From assembly GCF_900184935.1 (NCBI RefSeq), contig NZ_FXYE01000001.1, positions 930,001 to 994,000 on the forward strand: a stretch of DNA of 64,000 bases, written 5' to 3'. This stretch comes from Actibacterium lipolyticum (GTDB lineage Bacteria > Pseudomonadota > Alphaproteobacteria > Rhodobacterales > Rhodobacteraceae). The translations under genes and the position numbers were made by a program. Each line of letters opens with the position of its first letter. Positions within the stretch are counted from its first letter, which is position 1. Below, piece after piece: positions 43,975 through 54,039 of this stretch. The notes under the pieces were generated by a model. That model was not told the origin of the DNA. It saw only the letters and a list, made by a program, of their open reading frames with translations, and made no database searches.

Positions 43975-44954
43975 GTGGTCCTCGCTTTTGTCTCGTTGAT
44001 AAGGTTATCCAGTTCTTCCCGCGTGCCTGCGCCTTCCATCGGGCCGCGCATGGTTACGTTGCGCGCGCCTGCCGCATTCGCGTAGATCAGCGCCTGTTTG
44101 ATCGGCATTCCCAAGCGCCGACAGGCCACATAGGCCCCGCCAAAACAGTCGCCCGCACCGGTTGGGTCGATCTCTGTCACTGTCAGGCCGGGGGCGTGGT
44201 TGGTTGTTCCATCCGCCGCGAAACAGATGGACCCGGCGGCGCCCTGTTTCAGGACAACCTCGCTGATACCACGTGCAAACAGGGCATCTAATGCCGCAGT
44301 TTGGGCGGCGTCGGGGGTAATGTCAGCGGCCAGAAACAGTTCGTCGCCCGAAGGCAGCAGCACGTCGGTCAGCGCCACCATTTCGCGCAGCCGGGCACGG
44401 GTGGTGGCGTTGGTTGTCAGCTCTTTTCGTAGGTTCGGATCAAGGGAAACCGTGCCGCCGCGCGCCTTGATCTGCTTCGCTGCGCGTTGCGTCAGTTGCC
44501 ACATGTTTTCTTGCGCCAAGAGGGTGCCCATCACATGCAGGTGGCCCGCGCGCGCGACCAAGGCGGCCACTTCTGGCGTCCATGACGCGTCGCCGGCGGC
44601 CGAGCTCCACATATTAAAGATGAAATCCCGCGATCCGTCGTTTTGGTAACGCACGAAGGCGGTGCCTGTCGGAAGGTCGGGATGGATCCGCACGGCGGAT
44701 ACATCAACGCCATTGCTTTGCAGGCGATCTATGTTCAGCCGCCCAAAGGCATCATCGCCTACCGTTCCTATCATTGCGGCCGATCCACCGATCCGCCCGC
44801 ATTGCGCAACAAAGATCGCAGGGGCACCGCTGGGATAAGGGCCAGACAGCGGCTGCGTTTCGCCAAGCCCGTCACCAACTGTCGTACCAACGATTTCGGC
44901 AAGGATTTCGCCGATAGAGACCGTTGGGCCAAGTGTGTCGGGCGCAAGTGTCAT
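43971..44954 (-). CDS. PfkB-family sugar kinase, possibly D-tagatose kinase
   Basis: The 327-residue ribokinase-fold enzyme has the N-terminal glycine pair region FVAQCGRIGGSAAMIGTVGDD and the anion-hole/catalytic motif DPTGAGDCFGGA near residue 262. It phosphorylates a ketose with ATP. Overlap by ATGA with both the SorC regulator and the GatZ-family gene ties it to the polyol pathway. D-tagatose 6-kinase is inferred from the neighbour; fructokinase is the main alternative. Confidence 0.87.
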   Translation of the reverse strand: MTLAPDTLGPTVSIGEILAEIVGTTVGDGLGETQPLSGPYPSGAPAIFVAQCGRIGGSAAMIGTVGDDAFGRLNIDRLQSNGVDVSAVRIHPDLPTGTAFVRYQNDGSRDFIFNMWSSAAGDASWTPEVAALVARAGHLHVMGTLLAQENMWQLTQRAAKQIKARGGTVSLDPNLRKELTTNATTRARLREMVALTDVLLPSGDELFLAADITPDAAQTAALDALFARGISEVVLKQGAAGSICFAADGTTNHAPGLTVTEIDPTGAGDCFGGAYVACRRLGMPIKQALIYANAAGARNVTMRGPMEGAGTREELDNLINETKARTT

Positions 44955-45934
44955 TGGGCAGCGTTAACTGACTGGCCGCGATACCTTTCAAGGATAAGCG
45001 ACGCGGTAACATCATCAGTCACCAGCGTGTCGACCAAACCCCGGTGACACGCGGCGCGGATGATATCAACCTTGTGTGGCCCGGCCGCTGCCATGATCTT
45101 TTCCGGCACGGCTTGAACGCTGTCCAGTGGCATCCCGATTGTCCGGTCATCCACGTATTTCGAAACTGAATTGCCGTCCTTATCAAGAAACTGCCCCAGC
45201 ACGTCGCCGATAGCGCCTTGTTCGATCAACGCTTCGGGTTCCATTTCTTTCGGCAAACCGTGGGACACAAGGAACGACTTGTCCGACACGTTTGAACAGG
45301 TCAGCAGAACCGCGTCGAGAGACTGAAATTTCTGAAAGTGCTCTTTCAGCGAGGTTTGAGACAGGAAAAGATCACGGTCGATACCGTCGGAAAGATAGAT
45401 CGGTGCCGTCAGGATCGAATAATGCGCGCCCAGAACATCCGCAAACCCCGAGGCGATGCCAAACGCGTTGAACGTAGACCCTTGCGCGGTGCCGCCCAAG
45501 ATCGAAACGACCTCTAGGTCGGGGTGTGACTGTCTGGGCAGCCGGCGGATCGCCGTATCAAGCGTCAGCCCCCACGACACGCCGATTGATTTCCAAGACG
45601 CGGTGCGCACCCGTTCGGTGATCAGCGCGGCCAACGCGGCACCTGTGGGGCGGTGATAGTCATAGCCGCCTGAATTCGCCGGGGCGACGACGGCACGTTC
45701 GATGCCCAACACGTCTTTCAATTCGCTCTGCATTTCGGTGCGCGCGATAAAGGGGGACTCGATCTGTATCTTGACGATGCCTTGCGCTTTGGCTCGCTGA
45801 ATCGCCTGATTTACGCGAAGGCGGGTCACGTCCAGCATCTTTGCGACTTCGGCCTGCGTCATCTCATTCATGAAATAGTGCCAGCAAACCTCGGCGATGA
45901 AGGCCTCGCTGTCTTCGATAGTTTCGCGTGCCAC
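44951..45934 (-). CDS. SorC-family sugar-responsive transcriptional regulator
   Basis: The 327-residue protein has an N-terminal helix-turn-helix (MTQAEVAKMLDVTRLRVNQAI at about residues 25-45). Its large C-terminal domain matches the SorC/SmoC family that binds a phosphorylated sugar (GVSWGLTLDTAI, ILGGTAQGS). It heads the leftward polyol operon and is divergent from the transporter operon. A 25-bp inverted repeat lies 43 bases upstream and is its likely operator. Confidence 0.9.
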   Translation of the reverse strand: MARETIEDSEAFIAEVCWHYFMNEMTQAEVAKMLDVTRLRVNQAIQRAKAQGIVKIQIESPFIARTEMQSELKDVLGIERAVVAPANSGGYDYHRPTGAALAALITERVRTASWKSIGVSWGLTLDTAIRRLPRQSHPDLEVVSILGGTAQGSTFNAFGIASGFADVLGAHYSILTAPIYLSDGIDRDLFLSQTSLKEHFQKFQSLDAVLLTCSNVSDKSFLVSHGLPKEMEPEALIEQGAIGDVLGQFLDKDGNSVSKYVDDRTIGMPLDSVQAVPEKIMAAAGPHKVDIIRAACHRGLVDTLVTDDVTASLILERYRGQSVNAAQ

Positions 45935-45976
45935 AGATTAATTCCTCCCTGAAGGCGTGCGTGTTAAAGGGGGTCA

Positions 45977-46001
45977 TGCCATACGATACATATGTATGGC
46001 A
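45977..46001. promoter_or_regulatory. Operator-like inverted repeat in the polyol divergent promoter region
   Basis: TGCCATAC and GTATGGCA are perfect 8-bp arms with a 9-bp spacer; the central ATACATATGTAT is itself palindromic. It lies between the SorC gene and the ABC binding-protein gene. SorC-type control of both operons is inferred. Confidence 0.62.
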
Positions 46002-46145
46002 ATACAAACTTATGAAAAATTACAGTTGAATAAATGAAGTTACAAATGCATATTCGCGCCGGGAGGTGACGCGAGTCGGCTTTTTATTTGTGGTGCTGTC
46101 TGTATGCGGATCGCTTTCCATCAAAACCTTTTGGGAGGAAACCAA

Positions 46146-47579
46146 ATGAATTTTGCACTTAAGCTTGGTACATCTGCGCTTGCGATTTCTGTCGTGGCGA
46201 CGTCCGCTTATGCTGACGATGCGTTTTGGCGCAAAGCTGCAGAGCCATATCAGGGTGTGACGCTGCGTGGCGTTACTGAATCGTCGCCCCCTTCGCTTTA
46301 CATCCGTGAGGTGCTTGCGCCGCAATTCGAAGAACTGACCGGCATTCGCGTCGATGTTGAAACGACGTCATGGGACCAAATGTTCGACAAGGCTATCAAG
46401 GATATGGAGGCCGGCACCGGCATCTATGACATGGTCTATATCGAACAGGACATTATCTATTCCTATCTGGCGCGTGATTTCCTTGTCGATACGACCCAGC
46501 TGCTGGCCGACAACCCGGCGTTGAAGGCCCCGACTTATGACGAGGCGAACTTCACAACATTCGCAGACTATTTCGAAGACGCCGAGGGGCACCTATATGG
46601 CATCCCGATGGAGGCCTTTATCAAGGTGTACCTGTACCGGACCGACCTGTTCGGTGACGCGGAAATTCAGGCGGCATTCAAAGCAGAAACCGGCCGTGAC
46701 CTTGTTCCTGCCACGACGCACGAAGAATACGCCGAAATCGCGCGCTTCTTTACGAAGTGGGGCGAAGATCACGACTTGGATCTGTGGGGCACAACGGCGC
46801 AGGCGCATACCGGCCACGTCGCGTCATGGTATGAGTACTACGAGTCAATCGCGCCGACCTTTGGTGTTTATAATTGGGGTATCGACGCTGCTAACAACTA
46901 TGCTGCGTCTGTCGCCAATGGTGGCACCATGAACAGCGATGAAGCCAAGGAAGCGATGACTTGGTGGTTGTCTATGCGTGATATCGCGCCGCCTGAAAGC
47001 CCTGCATCAACTTGGACAGAGGTCGGGACGACCTTCGGCGCAGGGCGCGCTGCCCAAGGCCTTGTCTATGGTGAAAATGCGGGATGGATCGCGGCCGACA
47101 AAGAAAAGTCGTTGGTCGTTGGAAACGTCGGAGTCGCGTTGCCGCCGTTGGCAGAAGGGGTGATGGAGGCCGCCGAAGCCGGTGAAGGTTACATCGGCTA
47201 CTATGATGGTGGGGCTTTCGGATTGCCGTCGACCTCTAAGCAGAAAGAGGCGGCAATGCTGTTCTTGCAGTATATCGGCCAGAACGAAGTTCAGCCTGAT
47301 TGGGCTGTTGCTGCTCCGCGTGTGACAAACAAGAACACGTATGATGACCCTAAGGTTCAAGCGATGAACGAAGAACTGGGCGGTTATTACGACATGCTTA
47401 AGGACAAGGGTTACCTGTTCGCGGGCGCGCCGGCCTATCCGTTCCACGCACAGGTTCGCGAAGCAACCGCGCCGACATTCTATAAGATCCTGATCGGTGA
47501 TTTGGGCGTTTCCGAAGGCCTTGATGAGATGGCTGCCAAAGCGGAAGCTGAACTGACCAATCTGGGCTATCGTAAGTAA
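46146..47579 (+). CDS. Polyol ABC transporter substrate-binding protein
   Basis: The start is ATG 46146 ([10 protein letters not shown], 477 residues) behind GGGAGGA; the earlier ATG at 46104 would spoil the signal peptide. Cleavage is likely after AYA at residue 23. The mature protein is a family 1 extracellular solute-binding protein ([27 protein letters not shown] start). Operon mates, including polyol dehydrogenases, xylulokinase and a UgpC/SmoK-like ATPase, point to sugar alcohols such as sorbitol, mannitol or arabinitol. A strong hairpin follows the stop. Confidence 0.92.
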   Translation: MNFALKLGTSALAISVVATSAYADDAFWRKAAEPYQGVTLRGVTESSPPSLYIREVLAPQFEELTGIRVDVETTSWDQMFDKAIKDMEAGTGIYDMVYIEQDIIYSYLARDFLVDTTQLLADNPALKAPTYDEANFTTFADYFEDAEGHLYGIPMEAFIKVYLYRTDLFGDAEIQAAFKAETGRDLVPATTHEEYAEIARFFTKWGEDHDLDLWGTTAQAHTGHVASWYEYYESIAPTFGVYNWGIDAANNYAASVANGGTMNSDEAKEAMTWWLSMRDIAPPESPASTWTEVGTTFGAGRAAQGLVYGENAGWIAADKEKSLVVGNVGVALPPLAEGVMEAAEAGEGYIGYYDGGAFGLPSTSKQKEAAMLFLQYIGQNEVQPDWAVAAPRVTNKNTYDDPKVQAMNEELGGYYDMLKDKGYLFAGAPAYPFHAQVREATAPTFYKILIGDLGVSEGLDEMAAKAEAELTNLGYRK

Positions 47580-47602
47580 TCGACATTCCCTGTCGCACTT
47601 AA

Positions 47603-47634
47603 GGGTCGCCACCAGAATCTGGTGGTGGCGACCC
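47603..47634 (+). terminator. Strong hairpin between polyol binding protein and permease
   Basis: GGGTCGCCACC and GGTGGCGACCC form an 11-bp perfect stem with a ten-base loop, 23 bases after the stop and 78 bases before the permease. It lacks a T-run. A role in partial termination or 3'-end stabilisation is inferred. Confidence 0.6.
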
Positions 47635-47712
47635 GCCACACCTTCTTCGAGGCCATACTGCGCCCCGAAGCGATCAAACCGGTCAAATAGAAACAGAACT
47701 GGGAACGGGACG

Positions 47713-48591
47713 ATGCAATCCAACAAATTGGGGTGGATACTTCTGGCGCCAACGCTGGTGATCCTCTTCTTCTTCGGCGTGCTGCCTTTTATCTATGTGG
47801 TCTATGTGTCGTTCCATTCTTGGAATCCCTTTGCCGCTAACCCCGATATGGTCTTCAACTGGGCGGATAACTTTCGCCGGATCGTTTTTGACGAAGAGTT
47901 CCTGAATTCGGTTGGCGTGACGGTGATGTTCGTCTTTTTCGCTGTTCTGTCAGAGCTGATCGTTGGGTATTTTCTGGCCCAAGCCTTCATGAAAGAATTC
48001 CCCGGAAAGGCAATTTTCCGAACCATTCACACGCTGCCTTTGATCATGGCACCGATCATCGTCGGGTCTGTGTGGAAACTGATGACCACGCCGTCGATTG
48101 GGATCATCCCCCATTACCTTGATGAATGGTTTGGGATCAGCATGAACATCGGTACATCGGCCCCCACAGCATTCGCGACGATCGTGCTGATGGATGTTTG
48201 GCACTGGACCCCGCTGGTGACGCTGACGCTGATCGCCGCGCTTGTATCGCTGCCGCCTGATCCGTTCGAACAAGCCCAGATCGACGGCGCCAACAAGCGC
48301 CAGATATTCTGGCACATCACGTTGCCAATGATCGCGCCGGCCGTCGTTGCCACCGTCTTTATTCGCCTGATGGATGCGCTGCGCACCGTGGACGAAGTGT
48401 GGATGCTGACCGGCGGCGGGCCCGGCTCTGCGACCCGTTTCGTTGGGGTTCATATTTTCAAGGAAGTCTTCCCAAAAACGAACTATGGCTACGGATCAAC
48501 CATCTCCGTCATCGTTCTTTATCTTACCATCGTCGCTTGTTGGCTGCTGTATGTCACCATGCTGGCCCCACGCACCAAGAAGAAGGGATAA
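47713..48591 (+). CDS. Polyol ABC transporter permease, MalF type
   Basis: The 292-residue protein has six membrane helices and the EAA loop FEQAQIDGANKRQIFWHITLP. It opens with LGWILLAPTLVILFFFGVLPF, typical of sugar ABC permeases (SmoF/MalF type). It is separated from the binding-protein gene by a hairpin-containing gap of 133 bases. The second permease starts four bases after its stop. Confidence 0.92.
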   Translation: MQSNKLGWILLAPTLVILFFFGVLPFIYVVYVSFHSWNPFAANPDMVFNWADNFRRIVFDEEFLNSVGVTVMFVFFAVLSELIVGYFLAQAFMKEFPGKAIFRTIHTLPLIMAPIIVGSVWKLMTTPSIGIIPHYLDEWFGISMNIGTSAPTAFATIVLMDVWHWTPLVTLTLIAALVSLPPDPFEQAQIDGANKRQIFWHITLPMIAPAVVATVFIRLMDALRTVDEVWMLTGGGPGSATRFVGVHIFKEVFPKTNYGYGSTISVIVLYLTIVACWLLYVTMLAPRTKKKG

Positions 48592-48595
48592 GGCC

Positions 48596-49432
48596 ATGAA
48601 AAAGCAAAACCCTATCATCGGCATTATTTTCTGGACCCTTGTCAGCTTCCTGACGCTGTTCCCGATCTATTGGCTGTTCGTCATTTCGGTGAAGCCCGCG
48701 GTGCAGCTGTTTTCGACGCCTGATCTGATCCTAAGCGATCCGTATTGGGGCAACTATGCCAAGGTGTGGGGCGACAGGTTGCTGCGCAGCTATATGGTCA
48801 ACTCTTTGATCATCTCTTCGGGCAACGCGATCCTTTGCACAATTCTGGGCTTCTTCGCGTGTTATGCGCTGTCGCGGTTCAACATGAGCGGCAAGGAAAG
48901 CATTTTCTTCTGGACCATCACAAACCGAATGGCGCCTCCGGCTGTGTTTCTGTTGCCGCTGTTTTTGCTGCTGACACAGGTCTATGCGGTGGGGGAATGG
49001 AACCTGCTGGATACGCGGATCGGTATGATCTTGGTCTATTGTACGTTTAACCTTCCGTTCGCGATCTGGACCCTGCGCCCCACGGTGGACGGAATTCCTA
49101 AAGAGTTGGACGAGGCCGCCTATGTCGATGGCGCAAGCGCATGGAAAGTTATCACCGAGATTGTCTTCCCTCTGTGCCGTCCGGGGCTGGCGGTGACGCT
49201 TATCCTGACATGGGTTTTCGCGTGGAACGAATACCTTCTGGCGGCGACCCTGACCAACTTCAACGCCCGGACATTGACCACCGGACTGTCGGAATACGTA
49301 ACCACGACAGGAACAGAGTGGGGCATCATGGCGACGATTTCGGTCTTCACGCTGATCCCGGCACTGATCGTTTTTGGCCTGGTGCAAAAGCACATCGTTG
49401 CGGGCCTCACCTTTGGCGCAGTGAAAGGGTAA
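48596..49432 (+). CDS. Polyol ABC transporter permease, MalG type
   Basis: The start ATG 48596 (MKKQNPIIGI, 278 residues) follows the first permease closely; an extended frame to 48443 lies inside that gene. Six membrane helices and the EAA loop DEAAYVDGASAWKVITEIVFP identify the second sugar-permease subunit (SmoG/MalG type). It forms the channel with the preceding protein and uses the ATPase at 50759. Confidence 0.92.
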   Translation: MKKQNPIIGIIFWTLVSFLTLFPIYWLFVISVKPAVQLFSTPDLILSDPYWGNYAKVWGDRLLRSYMVNSLIISSGNAILCTILGFFACYALSRFNMSGKESIFFWTITNRMAPPAVFLLPLFLLLTQVYAVGEWNLLDTRIGMILVYCTFNLPFAIWTLRPTVDGIPKELDEAAYVDGASAWKVITEIVFPLCRPGLAVTLILTWVFAWNEYLLAATLTNFNARTLTTGLSEYVTTTGTEWGIMATISVFTLIPALIVFGLVQKHIVAGLTFGAVKG

Positions 49433-49436
49433 AGGG

Positions 49437-49688
49437 ATGAGTGAACTTCAGGAAACTCCGCTTCTTTCGACCCATTTGGAAGGCGACGAAGCGCCAGATT
49501 TCGAGGCCCCAAAACACGGGTTTCTACCGATCGAAACAAACTGGTTCGACCGGCTGTTTATTTCCGTCGTGATTTGGGTCGCAATGTCACTGTTCTGGTT
49601 CCGGTTCATAGAGCCGTTGGGGCCGTCTATTTGGCTGTCGAATGCCGTCGCCCTCGGCCTTGCCGTGTGGATTATCAAGAAAGGTTGA
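49437..49688 (+). CDS. Small two-helix membrane protein of the polyol operon
   Basis: The 83-residue protein has a soluble acidic N-terminus of about 35 residues and two hydrophobic segments at about 41-58 and 62-79. It sits four bases after the MalG-type permease and four before the dehydrogenase, so it is certainly part of the operon. I do not recognise a family with confidence. A small two-helix protein also accompanies the glycerol ABC transporter of rhizobia, which suggests an accessory transporter subunit (inference). Confidence 0.75.
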   Translation: MSELQETPLLSTHLEGDEAPDFEAPKHGFLPIETNWFDRLFISVVIWVAMSLFWFRFIEPLGPSIWLSNAVALGLAVWIIKKG

Positions 49689-49692
49689 GTGG

Positions 49693-50745
49693 ATGAGAGC
49701 TTTGGTTTTGGAAAAGAAAGACGAACTCAACCTGCGCGACTTCCCGGCGATTGACCGCGAAGAAGCGGTGCTTGGCCCGCGTGATGTGCGCATCAAGCTG
49801 CATACCGTTGGTATCTGCGGGTCGGATGTTCACTACTTCACGCACGGCCGGATTGGTCCCTTTGTGATCAATGAGCCGATGATCCTTGGCCATGAAGCGT
49901 CCGGAACAGTGATCGAGGTTGGGTCTGACGTCACGACGTTGAAGGAAGGGGATCGCGTCTGTGCCGAACCGGGTATCCCGGACCCCAACAGCCGGGCGAC
50001 AAAGATGGGGATGTATAACATCGACCCCGCCGTGCGTTTCTGGGCGACGCCACCAGTGCATGGCGTTTTGCGCCCAACCTGCGTTCACCCAGAGGCCTTT
50101 ACCTTCAAGTTGCCCGACAACGTCAGCTTTGCAGAAGCCGCGATGGTTGAACCGTTGGCCGTGGGTGTACATGCAGCGACCAAGGCGCGGGTTAAGCCCG
50201 GCGATAATGCCGTCGTGATGGGGGCAGGGCCCATCGGTTTGGTGACCGCGTTGTCCGCCTTGGCCGCCGGATGCGCCCGGGTTTATGTGACTGACCTTTC
50301 CGAAGCAAAGCTGGAAATCGCGGCGGGGCTTAGCCCAGCGATTACGCCGGTCGATGTCAGATCGCAAAACATCACCGATCTGGTCAAGCGTGACACAGAC
50401 GGTTGGGGCGTGGACCTTGTGTTCGAAGCGACCGGCAGCCCACAGGCCGCCGCAGCCGTGTTTGAACCGCTGGCCCCCGGCGGGTGCGTTGTCATGATCG
50501 GCGGGCAGCCCGATCCAATTAGTTATGACGCGGGTGCCGCCATGGTGCGCGAAGCAAGGGTCGAAAACATTTTTCGCTACGCGCATGTCTTTCCGCGATG
50601 TGTTGGGATGATCAGCTCTGGCGCGATCGACGTGAAACCCCTCATCACCAGAACATTCAACTTCGAAGAAAGCGTGCGCGCGTTCGAAATCGCCGCATCC
50701 GCCCCACCGGCAGATGTGAAGATGCAGATCGAATTGCCGCAATAA
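49693..50745 (+). CDS. Zinc-dependent polyol dehydrogenase (xylitol dehydrogenase-like)
   Basis: The start is ATG 49693 ([10 protein letters not shown], 350 residues). It is a medium-chain dehydrogenase with catalytic zinc ligands C42 (GICGSD) and H67/E68 (GHEASG), and an NAD-binding GAGPIGL. The usual structural-zinc cysteines are absent from the [19 protein letters not shown] segment, as in bacterial xylitol/D-xylulose reductases. Expected reaction: polyol to ketose with NAD+. Xylitol to D-xylulose is most likely given xylulokinase downstream, but D-altritol or galactitol oxidation is possible. Confidence 0.88.
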   Translation: MRALVLEKKDELNLRDFPAIDREEAVLGPRDVRIKLHTVGICGSDVHYFTHGRIGPFVINEPMILGHEASGTVIEVGSDVTTLKEGDRVCAEPGIPDPNSRATKMGMYNIDPAVRFWATPPVHGVLRPTCVHPEAFTFKLPDNVSFAEAAMVEPLAVGVHAATKARVKPGDNAVVMGAGPIGLVTALSALAAGCARVYVTDLSEAKLEIAAGLSPAITPVDVRSQNITDLVKRDTDGWGVDLVFEATGSPQAAAAVFEPLAPGGCVVMIGGQPDPISYDAGAAMVREARVENIFRYAHVFPRCVGMISSGAIDVKPLITRTFNFEESVRAFEIAASAPPADVKMQIELPQ

Positions 50746-50758
50746 GGGAGGCGGGCCA

Positions 50759-51820
50759 ATGGCCAACGTAACAATAGACAACGTCGTCAAAAGATATGGC
50801 AGCGTGCAGGTCATGCACGGCGTGAACGTGGATATCGAAGACGGCGAATTTGTCGTTCTGGTCGGCCCGTCGGGCTGTGGCAAGTCCACCCTGCTGCGGA
50901 TGCTGGCAGGCCTAGAAGAGATAAGCGCCGGGGCCATCTCGATCGGTGACAGGGTCGTCAACGACATTCCACCTAAAGAGCGTGACATCGCGATGGTTTT
51001 CCAAAGCTATGCGCTTTATCCGCATAAGACGGTGGCGGATAACATCGGGTTTCCGCTGAAGATGGCCAAGCGTCCCAAAGCCGAAATCGACGAAAAGGTG
51101 GATAAGGCCGCCGCAGTGCTGGACTTGACCCCCTATCTTGCGCGTTACCCCAAAGAACTGTCGGGCGGGCAGCGACAGCGTGTTGCCATGGGGCGTGCCA
51201 TTGTCCGCGATCCTCAGGTCTTTTTGTTCGACGAACCGTTGTCCAATCTAGATGCCAAACTGCGCGTGACGATGCGGGTCGAAATCAAGGAACTGCATCA
51301 GCGACTTGGTACGACCATCGTTTATGTCACCCACGATCAGATCGAAGCGATGACAATGGCGGATAAGATTGTTGTCATGCGCGACGGGCGGGTTGAACAA
51401 ATCGGGTCGCCGCTTGATCTTTATGACAACCCCAACAACGTCTTTGTGGCTGGCTTTATCGGCTCGCCCTCGATGAACTTTGTCCATGGCATGGTCGGGA
51501 TGAAGGATGGGCAGAAGCGGTTCGTGTCTGATGGCGGCACGGTGCTTCCTCTTCCGGAAACCGACGCGCAGGAGGGGCAGCAGGTTATCTATGGCATCCG
51601 CCCCGAACATATCACGGTCGGCGACGGCGGTGTCCCGATGAACGTGGTGGTGGTAGAGCCGACAGGGTCAGAAACACAGATATTCGCGAAATCCAGCGGC
51701 GACCTGATCGACGCATTGGTGAAAGACCGGATATTTGCGCGCCCGGGTTCCGAAATCGGGTTCGTTATCGACCCGGTGAACGTGCACCTGTTCGACCGCA
51801 AAACCGAAGAACGCATTTAA
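50759..51820 (+). CDS. Polyol ABC transporter ATPase (UgpC/SmoK type)
   Basis: The 353-residue ATPase has Walker [11 protein letters not shown]-loop [12 protein letters not shown], signature [15 protein letters not shown], Walker [12 protein letters not shown] and the C-terminal regulatory TOBE domain from about residue 235. This is the sugar-importing CUT1 ATPase type. It serves the two permeases encoded three kilobases upstream and is placed among the catabolic genes, as smoK is in Rhodobacter. Confidence 0.94.
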   Translation: MANVTIDNVVKRYGSVQVMHGVNVDIEDGEFVVLVGPSGCGKSTLLRMLAGLEEISAGAISIGDRVVNDIPPKERDIAMVFQSYALYPHKTVADNIGFPLKMAKRPKAEIDEKVDKAAAVLDLTPYLARYPKELSGGQRQRVAMGRAIVRDPQVFLFDEPLSNLDAKLRVTMRVEIKELHQRLGTTIVYVTHDQIEAMTMADKIVVMRDGRVEQIGSPLDLYDNPNNVFVAGFIGSPSMNFVHGMVGMKDGQKRFVSDGGTVLPLPETDAQEGQQVIYGIRPEHITVGDGGVPMNVVVVEPTGSETQIFAKSSGDLIDALVKDRIFARPGSEIGFVIDPVNVHLFDRKTEERI

Positions 51821-51837
51821 CGCATATGAGGACATTA

Positions 51838-52542
51838 ATGCAGTCTTTGCCTGCCGCCGTGATTTTTGATCTGGATGGTTGTCTTGTCGATAGCGAACCC
51901 CTGTGCATCCGCGCCATCGCGCGCGAGATTCAAGCATTGGGGGTCGGTGACATAAGCCCCGAAGATATCCGCGCCCGGTTTCTTGGTGTTTCGATGCGCG
52001 TCATCTGTGATGAGGTCGCAAAGCAGACGGGCAAAAGTTGCCCCGATGATTTCGTGGAGCGCGTCGAATCCCAGTTGTTCGTCGATTATCAAAACCGTTT
52101 GAAACAGATCGATGGGGCCGCAGTGATGCTTGCCACGTTGCGCAAGCAGGGCGTGAAGATGGCAATTGCCACGGGTGGATCTGTTAAGCGAATGACCCAA
52201 ACTTTGACGATGGGTGGGCTTTCGCAGTGGTTCGCCGGGCGCGCGTTCAGCGCCGATCAGGTGGCCAACGGCAAACCCGCGCCGGACCTGTTCCTGCTGG
52301 CGGCTGATGAAATTGGCGTGCCCCCTGAATCTTGCGTGGTGTTAGAGGATTCACCCCACGGTATTCAGGGTGCGGTTTCGGCGGGTATGCGGGCGGTCGG
52401 CTTTGTTGGTGGCGCGCATTTAGAGGGCATCCGCGACGCACACGCCGAAAAGCTGCTTGGGAAAGGCGCAACCACGATTGCGCATGACATGACCGAAGTC
52501 ACACACGCACTTCTTTCGGCGGCCCCATGTTCGGACGATTAA
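51838..52542 (+). CDS. HAD-IA family sugar phosphatase or phosphomutase-like protein
   Basis: I start at ATG 51838 (MQSLPAAVIF, 234 residues), five bases after GAGGA; the ATG at 51826 is the alternative. Motif I is FDLDGCLVDSEP, motif II is IATGGSVKRM, and motifs III/IV are GKPAPDLF and VVLEDSPHGIQGA. The cap and DGxxVDSE pattern resemble beta-phosphoglucomutase-like and sugar-phosphate phosphatases. In this operon it may clear toxic polyol or ketose phosphates (inference). Confidence 0.86.
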   Translation: MQSLPAAVIFDLDGCLVDSEPLCIRAIAREIQALGVGDISPEDIRARFLGVSMRVICDEVAKQTGKSCPDDFVERVESQLFVDYQNRLKQIDGAAVMLATLRKQGVKMAIATGGSVKRMTQTLTMGGLSQWFAGRAFSADQVANGKPAPDLFLLAADEIGVPPESCVVLEDSPHGIQGAVSAGMRAVGFVGGAHLEGIRDAHAEKLLGKGATTIAHDMTEVTHALLSAAPCSDD

Positions 52543-52566
52543 GCGGCTAGCGAGAGAGGGATCAAC

Positions 52567-54039
52567 ATGATTACGCTTTGTAACGCCGCGCTGGCGAACT
52601 TGCCCGATGACGTGGCGCGCCCGGTCTATGATCGCCGCGCCTTGCGGCCGGGGATCGTACATATCGGCTTGGGGAATTTTCACCGCGCCCATCAGGCGTG
52701 GTATTTGCACAGGTTGATGCAACAGGGGCTTGCGCAAGACTGGGCAATCATCGGCGCCGGCATTCGGCCCAATGACGAAGAAATGCGCCAGACGTTGGCA
52801 GCACAGGATTATCTGACCACATTGGTTGAGCTGGACCCCAAAGGCCGCTCTGTCGAAGTGGTTGGGTCCATGATCGGCTACGTTCCGGTGGAAAAGGGCA
52901 ACGGCCCCCTGATCGTACAGATGGCGGAGCCGGGCATACGCATCGTTTCGATGACAGTGACCGAAGGGGGCTATTTCGTCGATCCTGTCACGTCTGGGTT
53001 TGACGCGTCGCACGCGGATATCATTCACGATGCCGCCCATCCGGCGACGCCAAGAACGGCGTTTGGTGCGATTATCGCTGCTTTGCGCTTGCGTCGGGAA
53101 CGGGGCGTCGGGGGCTTTAGCTGCCAAAGCTGCGATAACCTTCAGGGCAACGGGGCGATACTGCGGCAAACCGTCTTGTCGCTTGCACGCCTGTCTGACC
53201 CAGTGTTGGCAGCTTGGATCGATGCCAACTGCAGCTTTCCCAATTCGATGGTGGACTGCATCGTGCCAGCGACTGGCGCAAAAGAACGCGCCTTGGTGCA
53301 AGAGATCGGGATCGAAGACGCAGCACCTGTCACACACGAAAATTTCCGCCAATGGGTGATCGAAGATGATTTCTGCGCGGGTCGTCCAGACTGGGACAAG
53401 GTCGGCGCGACCTTTTGTGACGATGTGCATGGATACGAAGTGCAGAAGATCCGCATCCTCAACGCTGGCCACCAGATACTGGCAAATGCGGCCGAGGTTT
53501 TGGGTATTCAAACCGTGGCTGAAAGCATGCAGCATGACCTTATCCATGCGATGTTTCGCAAAGTGGCGCTGGAAGAGATCGCGCCCCACGTCAGCCCAGT
53601 GCCGGGGATGACGCCCGCGCAATATGTCGATCTTGTTGATCGCCGCTTTGCCAACCCAGCCATTGTCGACACGATCAGAAGGGTGGCGTTTGACGGCTCT
53701 TCTCGTCATCCAGGGTTCGTGCTGCCGACGGTGCGTGACGCATTGCGCAGCGGCGCGCCAGTGGATGGGCTTGCGCTGGTTGAGGCTGCTTGGGCGCGCA
53801 TGTGTCAAGGAACTCGGGAAGATGGTTCCCGGATAGAGAGTAACGACCCACATTGGGCGCAACTGAAGTCACGGGCTATCGACGCCCAGAAGACACCGAT
53901 GGTCTGGCTTGGCATGTCGCAGATTTACGGGAACCTTTCCGATGAATCGCGGTTTTCCACGCCGTTCTGCCGGTGGCTGACAATTATTAACAAAGACGGC
54001 ATCGAAGCCGCGATCTGCGAATATCTGGAAGGACGCTGA
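52567..54039 (+). CDS. mtlK: Mannitol 2-dehydrogenase (polyol dehydrogenase, long chain)
   Basis: The 490-residue enzyme has the length of bacterial mannitol 2-dehydrogenases. The NAD region is VHIGLGNFHRAHQAWY near residue 31, and the catalytic K294-x4-N299-x2-H302 pattern sits in KIRILNAGH. It oxidises mannitol to fructose and often D-arabinitol to D-xylulose, matching the xylulokinase that follows immediately. It starts 25 bases after the HAD gene, and its stop TGA overlaps the xylulokinase start region with no gap. Confidence 0.93.
   Translation: MITLCNAALANLPDDVARPVYDRRALRPGIVHIGLGNFHRAHQAWYLHRLMQQGLAQDWAIIGAGIRPNDEEMRQTLAAQDYLTTLVELDPKGRSVEVVGSMIGYVPVEKGNGPLIVQMAEPGIRIVSMTVTEGGYFVDPVTSGFDASHADIIHDAAHPATPRTAFGAIIAALRLRRERGVGGFSCQSCDNLQGNGAILRQTVLSLARLSDPVLAAWIDANCSFPNSMVDCIVPATGAKERALVQEIGIEDAAPVTHENFRQWVIEDDFCAGRPDWDKVGATFCDDVHGYEVQKIRILNAGHQILANAAEVLGIQTVAESMQHDLIHAMFRKVALEEIAPHVSPVPGMTPAQYVDLVDRRFANPAIVDTIRRVAFDGSSRHPGFVLPTVRDALRSGAPVDGLALVEAAWARMCQGTREDGSRIESNDPHWAQLKSRAIDAQKTPMVWLGMSQIYGNLSDESRFSTPFCRWLTIINKDGIEAAICEYLEGR

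Noticed and set aside
49675-50988. 437-residue minus-strand open frame
   Set aside because: It is antisense to the zinc polyol dehydrogenase and start of the ATPase gene, with no recognisable domain.
52420-53862. 480-residue minus-strand open frame
   Set aside because: It is antisense to mtlK, whose catalytic motifs are intact on the plus strand.
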